A stretch of DNA of 64,000 bases from Hyphomonadaceae bacterium (GCA_016791365.1 JAEUMT010000021.1:102396-166395), one strand, 5' to 3'; counted from the stretch's first letter, positions 34,609-43,974 are shown. The notes: generated by a model not told the origin, from the sequence alone. Program-made: numbers and translations.

Positions 34609-36095
34609 GGTGCGGCTCCTGCGAAGAAGACGGACGCGCTGCCGGCTTGCTCGCCGGTTGCCGTGTCGATGATGGTAAAGCGCAGCCGATGGGAACCGGC
34701 GCCGATATCGGACGGCGCAACCACGTGCACGCGAACGTTGGACACCGCATCCGGCTGAGCGTCCACCTGGATCTCGCCGTTGGCGTCGACCCGGTGGCCG
34801 TTTGAAATGAAATGCGCGCCGTCAACGCCTGACACCGAGATGCGGACATGACGCGCGCGCGGCGCCATATTGATTAGTTTCAGCGCATAATCATTGCGCA
34901 TGTCACCGCCCGCAAGACGCACGAAGGGCGGGCTGCGGTCGCGAATGACGTTGAGATCGAGGGTCGAGCGCGTCACCAAAGCGTACGTCATGATCACACC
35001 GACCAGGACCATCAACACCGCATACAGCACCGTGCGGGGCCGCATGAGATGGATGCCGGCGGCTTCACCGCGCTCACGTTTCTCGACGTTTACGTGCGTG
35101 TCGTACGCGATCAACCCCTTGGGGCGGCCGACTTTGACCATGATCTCGTCGCAAGCGTCGATGCAGAGCGCACAATTGATGCACTCCAACTGGTCGCCGT
35201 CACGAATGTCGATGCCTTGCGGACAAACGGCGACGCACTGGCGGCAATCGATGCAATCGCCACGCCCCTCCCAGGTCTCGTTTTTCTTGTGTGGGCCACG
35301 CGGTTCGCCGCGATCGGCGCGGTAAGTGACGGAAAGCGCGTGCTGATCCGTCATCGCCGCTTGAATGCGCGGCCATGGGCACATGTAGGTACAGACCTGC
35401 TCGCGCATCGTGCCCGCAAGCGAGTACGTTGTGAACGTCAACAGGCCGATGAACAAATAAACGGTGGCGCTGGCTTGCCCGGTGAAGATTTGGCCGAACA
35501 AAGTCGGCGCATCGGCAAAATAGAACACCCAGGCGCCGCCCGTGGCCGCGGCGATTGCGAGCCAGAGCGTGTGCTTGGAGATTTTCTTGCGAACTTTGTC
35601 GAGCGAGAGCGGCGCTTTCGCCAGGCGCATGCGTTCGTTGCGATCGCCCTCAATCCAGCGCTCGACATAGATGTAAAGATCGGTCCAGACCGTCTGCGGA
35701 CAGGCGTAGCCGCACCAGACGCGCCCGAATAGCGCCGACGAGAGGAAGATGCCGAACGAGGCCAGAACAAGCAGGCCGACGATGTAATAGACTTCCTGCG
35801 GCCAGAGCTCGATGAAAAAGAAGAAGAAACGCCGGCCTTCAAAGTCGATCAGCACAGCCTGATCGGGGCGCCCTATGCCGCGGTCCCACCTGATCCACGG
35901 CGTGACGTAGTAAATCGCCAGCAGGACCACCATGGCGGTCCATTTGAGATTCCGAAAGAAGCCGTGGGCGAGCTTCGGATAAATCTGCTGGCGCTTGGCA
36001 TAGAGCGCGCGCGCCGTCTTCGAGTTGACCGCCTCGGCCTCAATGCCGTGTTGTTCGTCGCCGCCGCGCCGATCGATGAGTGTTACTTTGCCCAC
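34605..36095 (-). CDS. ccoG: Cytochrome oxidase accessory protein CcoG/FixG
   Basis: Membrane iron-sulfur protein of 496 aa. Five to six helices surround the cysteine motifs VWCGYACPQTVW and CTYMCPWPR; a ferredoxin-like domain with CIDCRQCVAVCPQG and CINCALCIDACDE binds two [4Fe-4S] clusters; the C-terminus has an Ig-like fold. CcoG reduces Cu(II) for the cbb3 copper route. It starts two bases after ccoP, and an FNR/FixK-type box inside the ccoP end is 35 nt upstream, so the accessory genes may have their own promoter. Confidence 0.95.
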   Translation of the reverse strand: MGKVTLIDRRGGDEQHGIEAEAVNSKTARALYAKRQQIYPKLAHGFFRNLKWTAMVVLLAIYYVTPWIRWDRGIGRPDQAVLIDFEGRRFFFFFIELWPQEVYYIVGLLVLASFGIFLSSALFGRVWCGYACPQTVWTDLYIYVERWIEGDRNERMRLAKAPLSLDKVRKKISKHTLWLAIAAATGGAWVFYFADAPTLFGQIFTGQASATVYLFIGLLTFTTYSLAGTMREQVCTYMCPWPRIQAAMTDQHALSVTYRADRGEPRGPHKKNETWEGRGDCIDCRQCVAVCPQGIDIRDGDQLECINCALCIDACDEIMVKVGRPKGLIAYDTHVNVEKRERGEAAGIHLMRPRTVLYAVLMVLVGVIMTYALVTRSTLDLNVIRDRSPPFVRLAGGDMRNDYALKLINMAPRARHVRISVSGVDGAHFISNGHRVDANGEIQVDAQPDAVSNVRVHVVAPSDIGAGSHRLRFTIIDTATGEQAGSASVFFAGAAP

Positions 36096-36097
36096 GT

Positions 36098-37075
36098 TCA
36101 GGGCGTAGCATCGGCGCCGGCCCCCGAGCCTTGACCTTGATCAATTCCAGGCGCCGGCGCGGCAGTTTGCGCAGGTGCTGGAGCGACGACATCGGGCTCA
36201 CCGCCGCCCATCTGGTGGACGTAATAGGCCAGCGCCCGGATGGTGCCGTCGTCGAAACGGCGTTCCCAGGTTGGCATGACGCCATTGCGGCCAAGGTCGA
36301 TTTGGCGGCGAATCTCCTCACGTGAGCCGCCATAGAGCCACACATCGTCCAGGAGGCTCGGCGCGCCAACGACGCGATCCCCGGCGCCAGTTGCGCCATG
36401 GCACACAGCGCACTGCTCCTGATAGATTTGAGCGCCAAGCGCGGCCACGCGCGCATCCGCCTGCAGCCGCTCGCGCGCGGCCGACATTGAAATCACATAT
36501 TCCGTGACGTTGCCGATCTGGTCGACCGTCAGCATATGGTCGCGGCCGAAAGCCGGCATTTGGGAGATGCGCGCATCGGGATGCCCCGATCTGATCCCCA
36601 CCCGGATCGTGTGCTCGATCTCATCGAGCGAACCGCCCCACAGCCACACATCGTCAGCGAGCACGGGATACCCCGTGCTGCCGGCGCCGCCGGCGCCATG
36701 GCATGTTTGGCAATTGTCACCGAACGCGGACTCACCCGCGGCGCGCGCGAACTCCTGCAGTTCCGGATCGCGCGCGAGGTCGGCGGTGCTGGCCTGCGCA
36801 AGGCGATTGAACATTGGCGCGCGCGACGCTTCCAGTGCGTGCACCTCAGCCGCGACAATGCGCCGATCGGACCAGTTCAGCAGTCCGCGCGTGTAGCCGT
36901 TCGCCAAAGGCCACGCCGGCATCAGGACCCAGTAGATCACCGCCGCCACAATACTGGCGTAGAAGATGTAGAGCCACCAGCGCGGCAGCGGCGTGTCAAG
37001 TTCCTTGATGCCGTCCCACTCGTGACCGGTTGTTTCGGTCCCGCTGACGTCGTCACGATCGATTTTATCAGACAT
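36098..37075 (-). CDS. ccoP: Cbb3-type cytochrome c oxidase subunit III (di-haem)
   Basis: Membrane-anchored di-haem cytochrome c of 325 aa. One N-terminal helix pair (WWLYIFYASIVAAVIYWVLMPAWP) is followed by two c-type domains with CQTCH (first haem, about residues 122-126) and CAVCH (second, about 222-226), and axial methionines in ARISQMPAFG and NGVMPTW. The Pro/Ala tail is low complexity. The second in-frame ATG, with GAGG at good spacing, is preferred to one six bases earlier. It delivers electrons to CcoN. Confidence 0.95.
   Translation of the reverse strand: MSDKIDRDDVSGTETTGHEWDGIKELDTPLPRWWLYIFYASIVAAVIYWVLMPAWPLANGYTRGLLNWSDRRIVAAEVHALEASRAPMFNRLAQASTADLARDPELQEFARAAGESAFGDNCQTCHGAGGAGSTGYPVLADDVWLWGGSLDEIEHTIRVGIRSGHPDARISQMPAFGRDHMLTVDQIGNVTEYVISMSAARERLQADARVAALGAQIYQEQCAVCHGATGAGDRVVGAPSLLDDVWLYGGSREEIRRQIDLGRNGVMPTWERRFDDGTIRALAYYVHQMGGGEPDVVAPAPAQTAAPAPGIDQGQGSGAGADATP
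36131..36144 (-). promoter_or_regulatory. FNR/FixK-type box inside the ccoP end, upstream of ccoG
   Basis: TTGACCTTGATCAA has nine of ten fixed positions and lies within the last codons of ccoP, encoding Ile-Asp-Gln-Gly-Gln. It is 35 nt before the ccoG ATG, the spacing seen at hemN and feoA. Confidence 0.7.
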
Positions 37076-37229
37076 TGTCATCCTCGTCGGCGAGTGGCGT
37101 CCGTGCGGCGTCTTTGAACTTTTTGCGGTTGCCCGGCCAGAATGCGTAAATGATCACTCCGACAAACAGCACGAAGAGCAGCGCCATGCCCCAGGTTTGT
37201 GCGAAGTGCGAAGCGGCTTCGTAGGTCAT
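37068..37229 (-). CDS. ccoQ: Cbb3-type oxidase subunit CcoQ
   Basis: Single-helix protein of 53 aa, MTYEAASHFAQTWGMALLFV at the start, followed by the FVGVIIYAFWPGNRKKFKDAA motif that defines CcoQ/FixQ. It stabilises the cbb3 complex. It starts one base after the ccoO stop and its end overlaps the ccoP start. Confidence 0.93.
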   Translation of the reverse strand: MTYEAASHFAQTWGMALLFVLFVGVIIYAFWPGNRKKFKDAARTPLADEDDNV

Positions 37230-37230
37230 C

Positions 37231-37965
37231 TCAGCGCTCGTTTTCAGGTTGGTCAGCGCGGTAGGTCGAGAAGTCGACGCCAACGCCCAACATCTGCAGA
37301 TACGCGATCAATGCATCCATCTCGGTCACGCGGTCGGGTTGCCCGTCGAAATCCCGGATGGCGACGCCTGGATAACGCTGTTCGAAGTCGAAGGCGTTTG
37401 AGGCCAGCGGCTCGGCTTGAGCGCGCGCGTCGGCGTTCGCATTCGCGAGTTGCTCGTCGGTGTACGGCACGCGCAACATGCGATTGGCCCGCAGGTGCGC
37501 ATCCATATGCGCGGTGTCGAGATCGCGACGCTCAAGGAAAGCGTAAGGAGGCATCACCGATTCCGGCACGACAGAGCGCGGATCGACCAGGTGCGCGCGG
37601 TGCCATTCGTCCGAATAGCGATCGCCGACACGCGCCAAGTCCGGACCTGTGCGCTTGGATCCCCACTGGAACGGGTGGTCGTACATGCTCTCCGCGGCCA
37701 GCGAGTAGTGGCCGTAACGTTCGACTTCGTCACGCAGCGGACGGACCATCTGCGAGTGGCAGACATAGCACCCTTCGCGGACATAAATCTCGCGTCCCGC
37801 CAGCTCAAGCGGCGAGTAAGGCCGCACCCCGTCAACGCGCTCGATCGTCGATTCAATGAAGAACAACGGAGCGATCTGAACCAGGCCGCCGATCGAGACG
37901 ACGACGAGAATGCCGATCAGCAGAATGAGCGTGTGGCGCTCGAACCATTTGTGAAACTTCCACAT
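37231..37965 (-). CDS. ccoO: Cbb3-type cytochrome c oxidase subunit II (mono-haem)
   Basis: Membrane-anchored mono-haem cytochrome c of 244 aa. The N-terminal helix ([21 protein letters not shown]) precedes the haem site [17 protein letters not shown] and the conserved [12 protein letters not shown] and [15 protein letters not shown]. All are standard for CcoO. It follows ccoN by nine bases. Confidence 0.96.
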   Translation of the reverse strand: MWKFHKWFERHTLILLIGILVVVSIGGLVQIAPLFFIESTIERVDGVRPYSPLELAGREIYVREGCYVCHSQMVRPLRDEVERYGHYSLAAESMYDHPFQWGSKRTGPDLARVGDRYSDEWHRAHLVDPRSVVPESVMPPYAFLERRDLDTAHMDAHLRANRMLRVPYTDEQLANANADARAQAEPLASNAFDFEQRYPGVAIRDFDGQPDRVTEMDALIAYLQMLGVGVDFSTYRADQPENER

Positions 37966-37974
37966 GAGCGCCCC

Positions 37975-39618
37975 CTATTCCGCCGGCACGGCGACAGCCG
38001 CCGGTGCATCAGTTACGCGCTCATGCGCAGGTTCTTTGGACGTGGCGGTGCGCCACAAATTATAGACCATGATCAGGGCGCCCAAGAGATAGAGCCCGCC
38101 GCCCAGCGCGCGGATGATGTAGTAGGGATGCATCGCCTCGACGGTCTCGACGAAGGAGTATTCGAGGAAGCCGTACTCATTGTAGGCGCGCCACATGAGG
38201 CCCTGCATGACACCCGCCACCCACATCGAGGTGATGTAGAGAACGATACCGATCGTCGCGAGCCAGAAGTGCCAATCGACAAGCGCGAGCGAGTGCAGCT
38301 TCTGCTTCCGCCACAACCATGGCGTCAGACAATAGAGTGCGCCGAAGCTCACGAACCCGACCCAGCCGAGGGCGCCCGAGTGCACGTGACCAATCGTCCA
38401 ATCCGTGTAGTGCGAGAGCGAGTTGACCGCACGGATCGACATCATCGGACCTTCAAATGTCGACATGCCGTAGAACGCGACGCTGACAACGAGCATGCGC
38501 AGCACCGGATCGGTGCGCAGCTTGTCCCATGCGCCCGAGAGCGTCATCAGGCCGTTGATCATCCCGCCCCATGACGGCATCCACAGCATGATCGAGAACG
38601 TCGCGCCCAGCGTCTGCGCCCATTGCGGCAGCGCCGTGTAGTGCAGATGGTGCGGACCGGCCCAGATGTAGAGGAAGATCAGCGCCCAGAAGTGGATGAT
38701 CGAAAGCCGATACGAATAGACCGGACGGTTCGCCTGCTTCGGAATGAAGTAGTACATGATGGCGAGGAAGCCGGCGGTGAGGAAGAAGCCCACAGCGTTG
38801 TGGCCGTACCACCATTGAGTCAGCGCATCCTGCACGCCGGAGAACAGCGAATAGCTGAACGAGCTGCCGAACGTCACCGGGATGGCGAGGTTATTGATGA
38901 TGTGCAGCATCGCAATGGTGACGATGAACGCCAGGTAGAACCAATTCGCGACGTAGATGTGCTTCTCTTGCCGCTTCCAGATCGTGCCGAGGAAGACGAG
39001 CAGGTAGGCGACCCAGACGAGCGTCAGCCAAATGTCGGTGTACCACGGCGGCTCGGCGTATTCGCGGCCCTCGGTGATACCCATGAGATAGCCCGTGCCC
39101 GCGAGCGCGATGAAGAGCTGGTAGCCCCAAAACACAAACCAGGGCCAAAGGCCGCCGGCGAGGCGCGCGCGGCAGGTGCGCTGCACGACATAAAAACTGG
39201 TCGCGATAAGAACGTTGCCGCCAAACGCGAAGATCACCGCTGAGGTGTGCAGCGGCCGCAACCGGCCGAAATTGAGCCAGCCGAAATCCGGAAAATAGAA
39301 GATCTCCGGAAATGACAGCTGCAGCGCGATAATGACGCCCACCAGCAAGCCGGCGACGCCCCAAAACATGGATGCAATGACCCCGGCTTTAACAACGCCG
39401 TTCTCGTAGCGCGAGGAATGATCCTGCCGGGGGCCCTTGCCCACCTCCCATGCGAGCGCCGCTCCGCCCAGCAGAAAGGCCGCGAACATTGTCCACATCT
39501 GCACCGCGAACGGCGTATCTATCGCGCGTGAAATCCCGAGCAACGCAAGGAACGCCCCTCCAACAAGGATGACGAGAATGGCGCTCGCATCGCCACGAAA
39601 TCCGCTGCTTTGGGTCAT
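37975..39618 (-). CDS. ccoN: Cbb3-type cytochrome c oxidase catalytic subunit I
   Basis: Catalytic haem-copper subunit of 547 aa with about twelve helices. The haem b ligand ([14 protein letters not shown]), the Cu-B histidine and cross-linked Tyr region ([20 protein letters not shown]), [13 protein letters not shown], and the late haem ligands ([14 protein letters not shown]) are all visible. It forms a high-affinity oxidase for micro-oxic respiration with CcoO, CcoQ and CcoP. An FNR-like box with a variant left half is 82 nt upstream. Confidence 0.97.
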   Translation of the reverse strand: MTQSSGFRGDASAILVILVGGAFLALLGISRAIDTPFAVQMWTMFAAFLLGGAALAWEVGKGPRQDHSSRYENGVVKAGVIASMFWGVAGLLVGVIIALQLSFPEIFYFPDFGWLNFGRLRPLHTSAVIFAFGGNVLIATSFYVVQRTCRARLAGGLWPWFVFWGYQLFIALAGTGYLMGITEGREYAEPPWYTDIWLTLVWVAYLLVFLGTIWKRQEKHIYVANWFYLAFIVTIAMLHIINNLAIPVTFGSSFSYSLFSGVQDALTQWWYGHNAVGFFLTAGFLAIMYYFIPKQANRPVYSYRLSIIHFWALIFLYIWAGPHHLHYTALPQWAQTLGATFSIMLWMPSWGGMINGLMTLSGAWDKLRTDPVLRMLVVSVAFYGMSTFEGPMMSIRAVNSLSHYTDWTIGHVHSGALGWVGFVSFGALYCLTPWLWRKQKLHSLALVDWHFWLATIGIVLYITSMWVAGVMQGLMWRAYNEYGFLEYSFVETVEAMHPYYIIRALGGGLYLLGALIMVYNLWRTATSKEPAHERVTDAPAAVAVPAE

Positions 39619-39700
39619 TGCCCGCCCTCATGCGACGGCGCGCAGTGCCGTCTCCAACGGGGTCGATATCAGCGCCCGCCAAGTCGCAATTTGCGTCAGA

Positions 39701-39714
39701 TCAAATTTACCGAT
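39701..39714. promoter_or_regulatory. FNR/FixK-like box between ccoN and the small Cys protein gene
   Basis: TTGCGTCAGATCAA has a perfect right half and the variant left half TTGCG. It is 82 nt upstream of ccoN and 33 nt upstream of the divergent small gene, so it may serve either or both. Confidence 0.6.
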
Positions 39715-39747
39715 GCGGCTTGCTGCATAAGAGCGACGGAGGACCTC

Positions 39748-40017
39748 ATGTCGCAGCGCTCGATCGTTTCACTTATCTGCTTTGCGTCGGCTGGCGCATG
39801 GCCGTCTGTGTACGCCGCGCTTGAGTCGGCTTTGATGTCGCCGCTTCAAGCAGCGCTTCGCGACTCAATCTGCGGCGCGCCTGCACATGGCGCGATCGCG
39901 CTTCTCGGCCACTGCCCCGCGTGTTGGGTGGGCTCTGCAATGTTGATCCTGGCTGGTCTCGCCGCGTTGGTGACCAGCGGGCGCCCCGCGGTGATGCAAA
40001 TCCAAACGCCCGCCTGA
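39748..40017 (+). CDS. Small Cys-containing membrane protein divergent from ccoN
   Basis: An 89-aa protein of unknown family. It has an N-terminal hydrophobic segment like a signal or first helix (IVSLICFASAGAWPSVYA), then Cys42, a His-Cys-Pro-Ala-Cys motif (His55, Cys56, Cys59) and a second helix (VGSAMLILAGLAALVTSG). The start has GGAGG six bases upstream. The CxxC is not followed by His, so it is not a haem c site; metal or thiol binding is possible. The box 33 nt upstream, shared with ccoN, suggests a link to cbb3 assembly or copper handling (inference). Confidence 0.65.
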   Translation: MSQRSIVSLICFASAGAWPSVYAALESALMSPLQAALRDSICGAPAHGAIALLGHCPACWVGSAMLILAGLAALVTSGRPAVMQIQTPA

Positions 40018-40088
40018 ATCCATCATTTCCAAACATGAAAAGGCGCGCGCCTTTCAGCGCCCGCCCAGGCCAAACCTAAACCAAACAT

Positions 40089-40121
40089 AAAAAATGGGCG
40101 GACGCATTGCTGCGCCCGCCC
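40089..40121 (-). terminator. Rho-independent terminator of ompW
   Basis: An 11-bp stem with one mismatch (GGGCGGACGCA / TGCGCCCGCCC, loop TTGC) is followed on the minus strand by six T residues, 25 nt after the ompW stop. Confidence 0.88.
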
Positions 40122-40145
40122 GGGGGAGAGTTCGTCTTCGCGGCG

Positions 40146-40751
40146 TCAGAAGCGATACGCGATCGCCGTCGACACCACCCAGGGATTGATATCCACTTCG
40201 TCCGTGGCGTTGATATCGCCGGAGATCGTCACGTCTGTATTGATCCAGATACGACGCACGTCGAAGTTCAAACCCCAATGTTCGTTGAGACGATAGTCAA
40301 CACCAGCTTGCAGCGCCGGACCGACCGAAGAATCGTATTCCACGTGACGTCCCGCTGGCGGCTCGCTGTCGATGAACGCGGTGAAATTCACACCTGCGCC
40401 AACGTACGGCTCAAAGCGGCCGAAGTCCGTCCAGCGATACTTCAACGTAACCGTCGGCGGAAAATGCGTGACTTCGCCCAAATCGATCGCGCCGCTCGCC
40501 GCCGTCACGTCGTGAGTCGCGACGCAGCACAGCAGCTCAGCCGAGACGTTGTCATTGAAGAAGTACTCAATCTGCAACGACGGCACCACCTCATCCGAGA
40601 TGCTCACGTCGATCGGATCGCCGTTCTCATCCGGCAGCACGCCGGAAACGCCGAACTTGATCTGAAAATTATCCAACACATCCGCTTGCGCAGGCTGCGC
40701 CAGCGCGAGGGTGGCGAATGCTGCAATCGCTGCAGCTCCAAACTTACTCAT
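40146..40751 (-). CDS. ompW: OmpW family outer membrane protein
   Basis: Eight-stranded outer-membrane barrel of the OmpW/AlkL family, 201 aa. A signal peptide ends near residue 23 (AQPAQA), and the chain has family segments FQIKFGVSGVLPDE, HFPPTVTLKYRW, VGAGVNFTAF and YRLNEHWGLNFDVRRIW, ending in the aromatic AIAYRF. OmpW is a known FNR-controlled protein in enteric bacteria. Here an FNR-like box lies 57 nt upstream and an intrinsic terminator follows. The ligand is probably small and hydrophobic. Confidence 0.9.
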   Translation of the reverse strand: MSKFGAAAIAAFATLALAQPAQADVLDNFQIKFGVSGVLPDENGDPIDVSISDEVVPSLQIEYFFNDNVSAELLCCVATHDVTAASGAIDLGEVTHFPPTVTLKYRWTDFGRFEPYVGAGVNFTAFIDSEPPAGRHVEYDSSVGPALQAGVDYRLNEHWGLNFDVRRIWINTDVTISGDINATDEVDINPWVVSTAIAYRF

Positions 40752-40808
40752 GTCCCGTGCCCCTATGTTTGCACGTGAATAAGTTTCGGCGCACCGGGCC
40801 GCCGCCTC

Positions 40809-40822
40809 TTGAGGCGGATCAA
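40809..40822 (-). promoter_or_regulatory. FNR/FixK-type box upstream of ompW
   Basis: TTGAGGCGGATCAA matches nine of ten fixed positions and is 57 nt upstream of the ompW ATG. Confidence 0.7.
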
Positions 40823-40892
40823 ATTACAGGCGCATTGCGCAAGACAAACCGTCGCGCTGGCGCAGGGTAAAGCGAAGATTCAAGAGATCGCT

Positions 40893-40906
40893 TTGATCAA
40901 GATCAA
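40893..40906 (+). promoter_or_regulatory. FNR/FixK box upstream of hemJ
   Basis: TTGATCAAGATCAA is a perfect match to the fixed positions and ends 50 nt before the ATG of the HemJ-like gene. Confidence 0.88.
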
Positions 40907-40956
40907 GCGGCCCTGCTCAAAACGCCGCAGTATAGGCCTTCCTTGGTCAGGCGTTC

Positions 40957-41424
40957 ATGCAACACTTCATCTCATATGACTTTGCGCGCGGCATTCACAT
41001 CATCGCGGTGATCGCTTGGATCTCCGGCATGCTGATGCTGCCGCGCTTCTATGCCAACATCACAGCTCTGAACCCTGGCGACGCCGGCGTGGCGACATTG
41101 CTGCAATCGGCCAAACAAATCCGCACCATCATCCTGGCGCCCTTCATGACGCTCGCGTGGGCGTTCGGGCTCTTTCTATTCTTCACCTATTTCGCGTCTG
41201 ACTGGGAAACGCCGGCCGATCGGCTGGCGGGGGTTCCGGTGTGGTTCTGGGGCAAACTCGCGCTGGCGCTCGCGCTCACCGCTTACCATGGCGTGCTTGT
41301 CGCCGAGGGACGCCGCCTCGCGACGGGCGAAAGACGACGCTCGGAAGGCTTCTGGCGCGTGATGGGCGTGGTTCCGTTTGTTGTCGCGATCGTAATCGTG
41401 CTCTTGGCGACAGTAGAACCGTAA
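40957..41424 (+). CDS. hemJ: HemJ-like protoporphyrinogen oxidase
   Basis: Four-helix membrane protein of 155 aa of the HemJ family, which oxidises protoporphyrinogen IX and passes electrons to the respiratory chain. Family marks are His14 in ARGIHIIAVIAWISG, LPRFYAN, Lys100 and His111 in WGKLALALALTAYHG, and FWRVMGVVPFVVAIVIV. The perfect FNR/FixK box in front and hemN in the same island mean two late haem-synthesis steps are under low-oxygen control. A more distant DUF2269/CopD-like protein is the alternative. Confidence 0.82.
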   Translation: MQHFISYDFARGIHIIAVIAWISGMLMLPRFYANITALNPGDAGVATLLQSAKQIRTIILAPFMTLAWAFGLFLFFTYFASDWETPADRLAGVPVWFWGKLALALALTAYHGVLVAEGRRLATGERRRSEGFWRVMGVVPFVVAIVIVLLATVEP

Positions 41425-41500
41425 TCGCGCGACAAGCCTGCGGTCTTGCGCGCAACCCAAGCGGCTCGTGTGCGTTTTCCTGGATCAACCAGGAGTTCCC

Positions 41501-41731
41501 ATGACCAATCTCGATCAAATCCGCAAGCACGCCGAAGTGATCGGCGCTGACGGCGTACATGTCGGCACGGTGGACCATGTCTCTGGCAAGCGCATCAAGC
41601 TCACCAGAAAGGATTCCGTCGATAACCACCACCACTACATTGACGGCGGCCTCGTTGCCGACATTGAAAACGGCGTGGTTCGCCTTTCAACTAATGCCGA
41701 TGTCGCGGTCACGCTTGAGACGCGTCACTGA
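41501..41731 (+). CDS. DUF2171 family protein
   Basis: A 76-aa soluble protein of the PRC-barrel-like DUF2171 family: TNLDQIRKHAEVIGADGVHV, GTVDHVSGKRIKLTRKDS and HHHYIDGGLVADIENGVVRL are typical. Function is unknown; relatives are often stress-induced. AGGAG is five bases before the ATG. Its end overlaps the convergent M28 gene by seven bases. Confidence 0.85.
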   Translation: MTNLDQIRKHAEVIGADGVHVGTVDHVSGKRIKLTRKDSVDNHHHYIDGGLVADIENGVVRLSTNADVAVTLETRH

Positions 41732-43974
41732 ATCGAAAATCTGCTCAATGTTGTTGCGCCATCACCGCCTTGGATCGGGGTAGCGGTGGCGCCGCGACGT
41801 TGGCGCAGCGCCTGCGCCTCGGGTGAGGTGGGCCCCGGGAACTGACCGATGATGAACCAATCGTCGGCAGCTTCGCTTCCCAGAACAATCTCGAGCGCCG
41901 CGCCATCACAGGCGCGGCCTTGGCATGCGAAGTTCAGGAAATCGGATCGCTCGCCGCCCGTCTCCGCGAAGTCGGCTGCTGCGCCGTTTGCCGTTGCTCG
42001 AAGCGGCTGCGCCGCTGCTGGCAATCTGATGATCGCCCGATAGGCGCCATTCATGCTCAAGCGCGCGCGCACGACGCGGTGGTCGCCCTCGCGCGTCACC
42101 GTGATGTCTTCCAGCGCAGGCGGCGCAAGCGGTATCGGCGTTGCGGGCGCCGCCCATGTCGGGGCGCGATCACCTGGCAATATGAACTCCGGAGAAAATG
42201 CGTCCGCCAGGCCGGCGGGTAATTCGCGTTCGGCCGAACCGGCAAGCACACGCGCGTCGCCTTCCGTCGTGTTCAGGAAGTAGTTGATGTTCAGTGATCG
42301 CGGCCGTTCGACGGACATCGATGGCGTCACCGCGGCGAGCCACACTGGAATGACGGCGCCAAGCGCCGCCAGGCAAACCAGTTCGCGCCACCTGCCGCCC
42401 CCACGCGCCTGCGCAATCGGGCCGAGCCCTGGCAACAATAGCAAGGCAGCTAGGATCGAGAACGCGAACGGCGCTTCAAACCCAAGCGCAAGCTCGATCA
42501 AGAACAAAAGCGGCGCCCAGATCGCCAGCACAACAAGGGCCGCGAGCCACGCCCCGACGCGCTCGCCCAGCTTCCACACCAAGGAAACCAGCGCGCCAAT
42601 AGCGAACACCGTTGCCGGGATCGCAAACAGAATTGAGCTGCCGCTCAAAAACACCGACAGCGCGGCGCCGATCAGAGCAAACCACAGCGCGGCCGCGGCG
42701 CCTGTCTGCGCCGCGTCGCGATTGCTGCGCAGCAGCAACAGCGCCAACACCGCTACAAAGAGCGGCAGCGCCATGCACCACGCTCGCATCGGCTCGGAAT
42801 ACGCAAACCCGAGGTCACTGCCGGGGCGGAGACTTGCCAGCAGCGCGCCCACGCCGAACGCCAGCGCACCGGCGCCAATCACAACCAACGGCGGCGCCGC
42901 CAGCGCCGACCAGCGGCCCTCAGGCGCCGCGCGCCAGAATGCGAACGCCGCGACCAGCGCGCTCAGCGCCAGCAATCCCTGCCCCACCCAGACTGGCATG
43001 GCCAAGAACACGCGCGAGGCGACATCAGTATAAACCACCGGTGTGGGATCATCCCGGTCACGCTCGGTCGCCAGGCGGCGAATGACCGAAAGCGCTACGT
43101 CGCCCATGTGCTGCACGCTGCGCAAATCCTGCGACGCGATATTGTCCTGCGGGGTGTGATAGTCCTCGAGGCCATCAAGCAGAGCAATATTCAGGACATC
43201 GAGGCCGGGTCGCGTAAGCGCCGTCACGTCGCTGGAATTCGAGAGCAACGCATACACGTCCGCGGTAACGGAATTGGCGATCGGACGTGGCGCGAAACCA
43301 AATGCCGCGACAGCATCGCCATTGGGCTGGTTCGACTCGAAAAATATCGCCGGACCACGTGAGCCCCGCGCCTCCAGATTCACCAGCGACTCCACCGACG
43401 CCATAAGCGGATCATCGTTTGCGAAGGCGTACGCGCCGAGCAAGCCTGGTTCTTCGCCATCCGTGAACAGAAAGATCACGCGCCGTGTGAGCGACTCTTG
43501 CGATAGCGACCGCGCAATCTCGAGCCAGACCGATAGTCCAATGCCATCGTCGCTCGCGCCAGGCGCCGCCGCGACTGAATCATAGTGCGCCGCGGCCAGG
43601 ATCGCAGGCCCCTCATTGGGGCCCACACTGAACATGATATTGCGTACGCGGGCGCAGTCGATCAGCGGCCCACGCGGCTGCGGGCGGCACGTAAAGGCGT
43701 CACGCGCTTCGGGGACCAACCCAAGCGCCTCGATTTCGCGCAACAGATTTTCGCGGACCACATCTTGCGCGGCGCTATCAACCGGATGCGGCGTCTCATC
43801 GCCAAGGATGCGCTCCAAACGCGCGCGCGACGCACGCGCATCGAACTGATCCGGCGCATTGTTGGCGCGAACGGCGTCCGGCGTAAGCGCCAGGCCGGCA
43901 AACATGAGCGCAGCGAATAGCGCCAACAAAAGCGCAAGTGTCGCTAACCACCGTCGAGAAAGGAAATCCAGCAT
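41725..43974 (-). CDS. M28 family aminopeptidase with membrane domain
   Basis: A 749-aa zinc exopeptidase fused to a membrane domain. After an N-terminal helix, the periplasmic catalytic part shows the M28 metal motifs: AAHYDSVAAAPGASDDGIG, FTDGEEPGLLGAYAF and NLEARGSRGP, with a later His in DYHTPQD. Residues about 330-560 contain eight or nine helices and the last 170 form a soluble domain. This matches the Fxna/ERMP1-like plan seen in many alphaproteobacteria. Substrates are unknown. The ATG at 43974 begins MLDFLSRRW, 12 codons after a possible upstream start. Confidence 0.88.
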   Translation of the reverse strand: MLDFLSRRWLATLALLLALFAALMFAGLALTPDAVRANNAPDQFDARASRARLERILGDETPHPVDSAAQDVVRENLLREIEALGLVPEARDAFTCRPQPRGPLIDCARVRNIMFSVGPNEGPAILAAAHYDSVAAAPGASDDGIGLSVWLEIARSLSQESLTRRVIFLFTDGEEPGLLGAYAFANDDPLMASVESLVNLEARGSRGPAIFFESNQPNGDAVAAFGFAPRPIANSVTADVYALLSNSSDVTALTRPGLDVLNIALLDGLEDYHTPQDNIASQDLRSVQHMGDVALSVIRRLATERDRDDPTPVVYTDVASRVFLAMPVWVGQGLLALSALVAAFAFWRAAPEGRWSALAAPPLVVIGAGALAFGVGALLASLRPGSDLGFAYSEPMRAWCMALPLFVAVLALLLLRSNRDAAQTGAAAALWFALIGAALSVFLSGSSILFAIPATVFAIGALVSLVWKLGERVGAWLAALVVLAIWAPLLFLIELALGFEAPFAFSILAALLLLPGLGPIAQARGGGRWRELVCLAALGAVIPVWLAAVTPSMSVERPRSLNINYFLNTTEGDARVLAGSAERELPAGLADAFSPEFILPGDRAPTWAAPATPIPLAPPALEDITVTREGDHRVVRARLSMNGAYRAIIRLPAAAQPLRATANGAAADFAETGGERSDFLNFACQGRACDGAALEIVLGSEAADDWFIIGQFPGPTSPEAQALRQRRGATATPIQGGDGATTLSRFSIQ

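Noticed and set aside
37417..38574. Plus-strand frame of 385 codons over ccoO/ccoN
   Set aside because: It is antisense to well-conserved cbb3 genes, with no ribosome site and an Arg/His-rich product.
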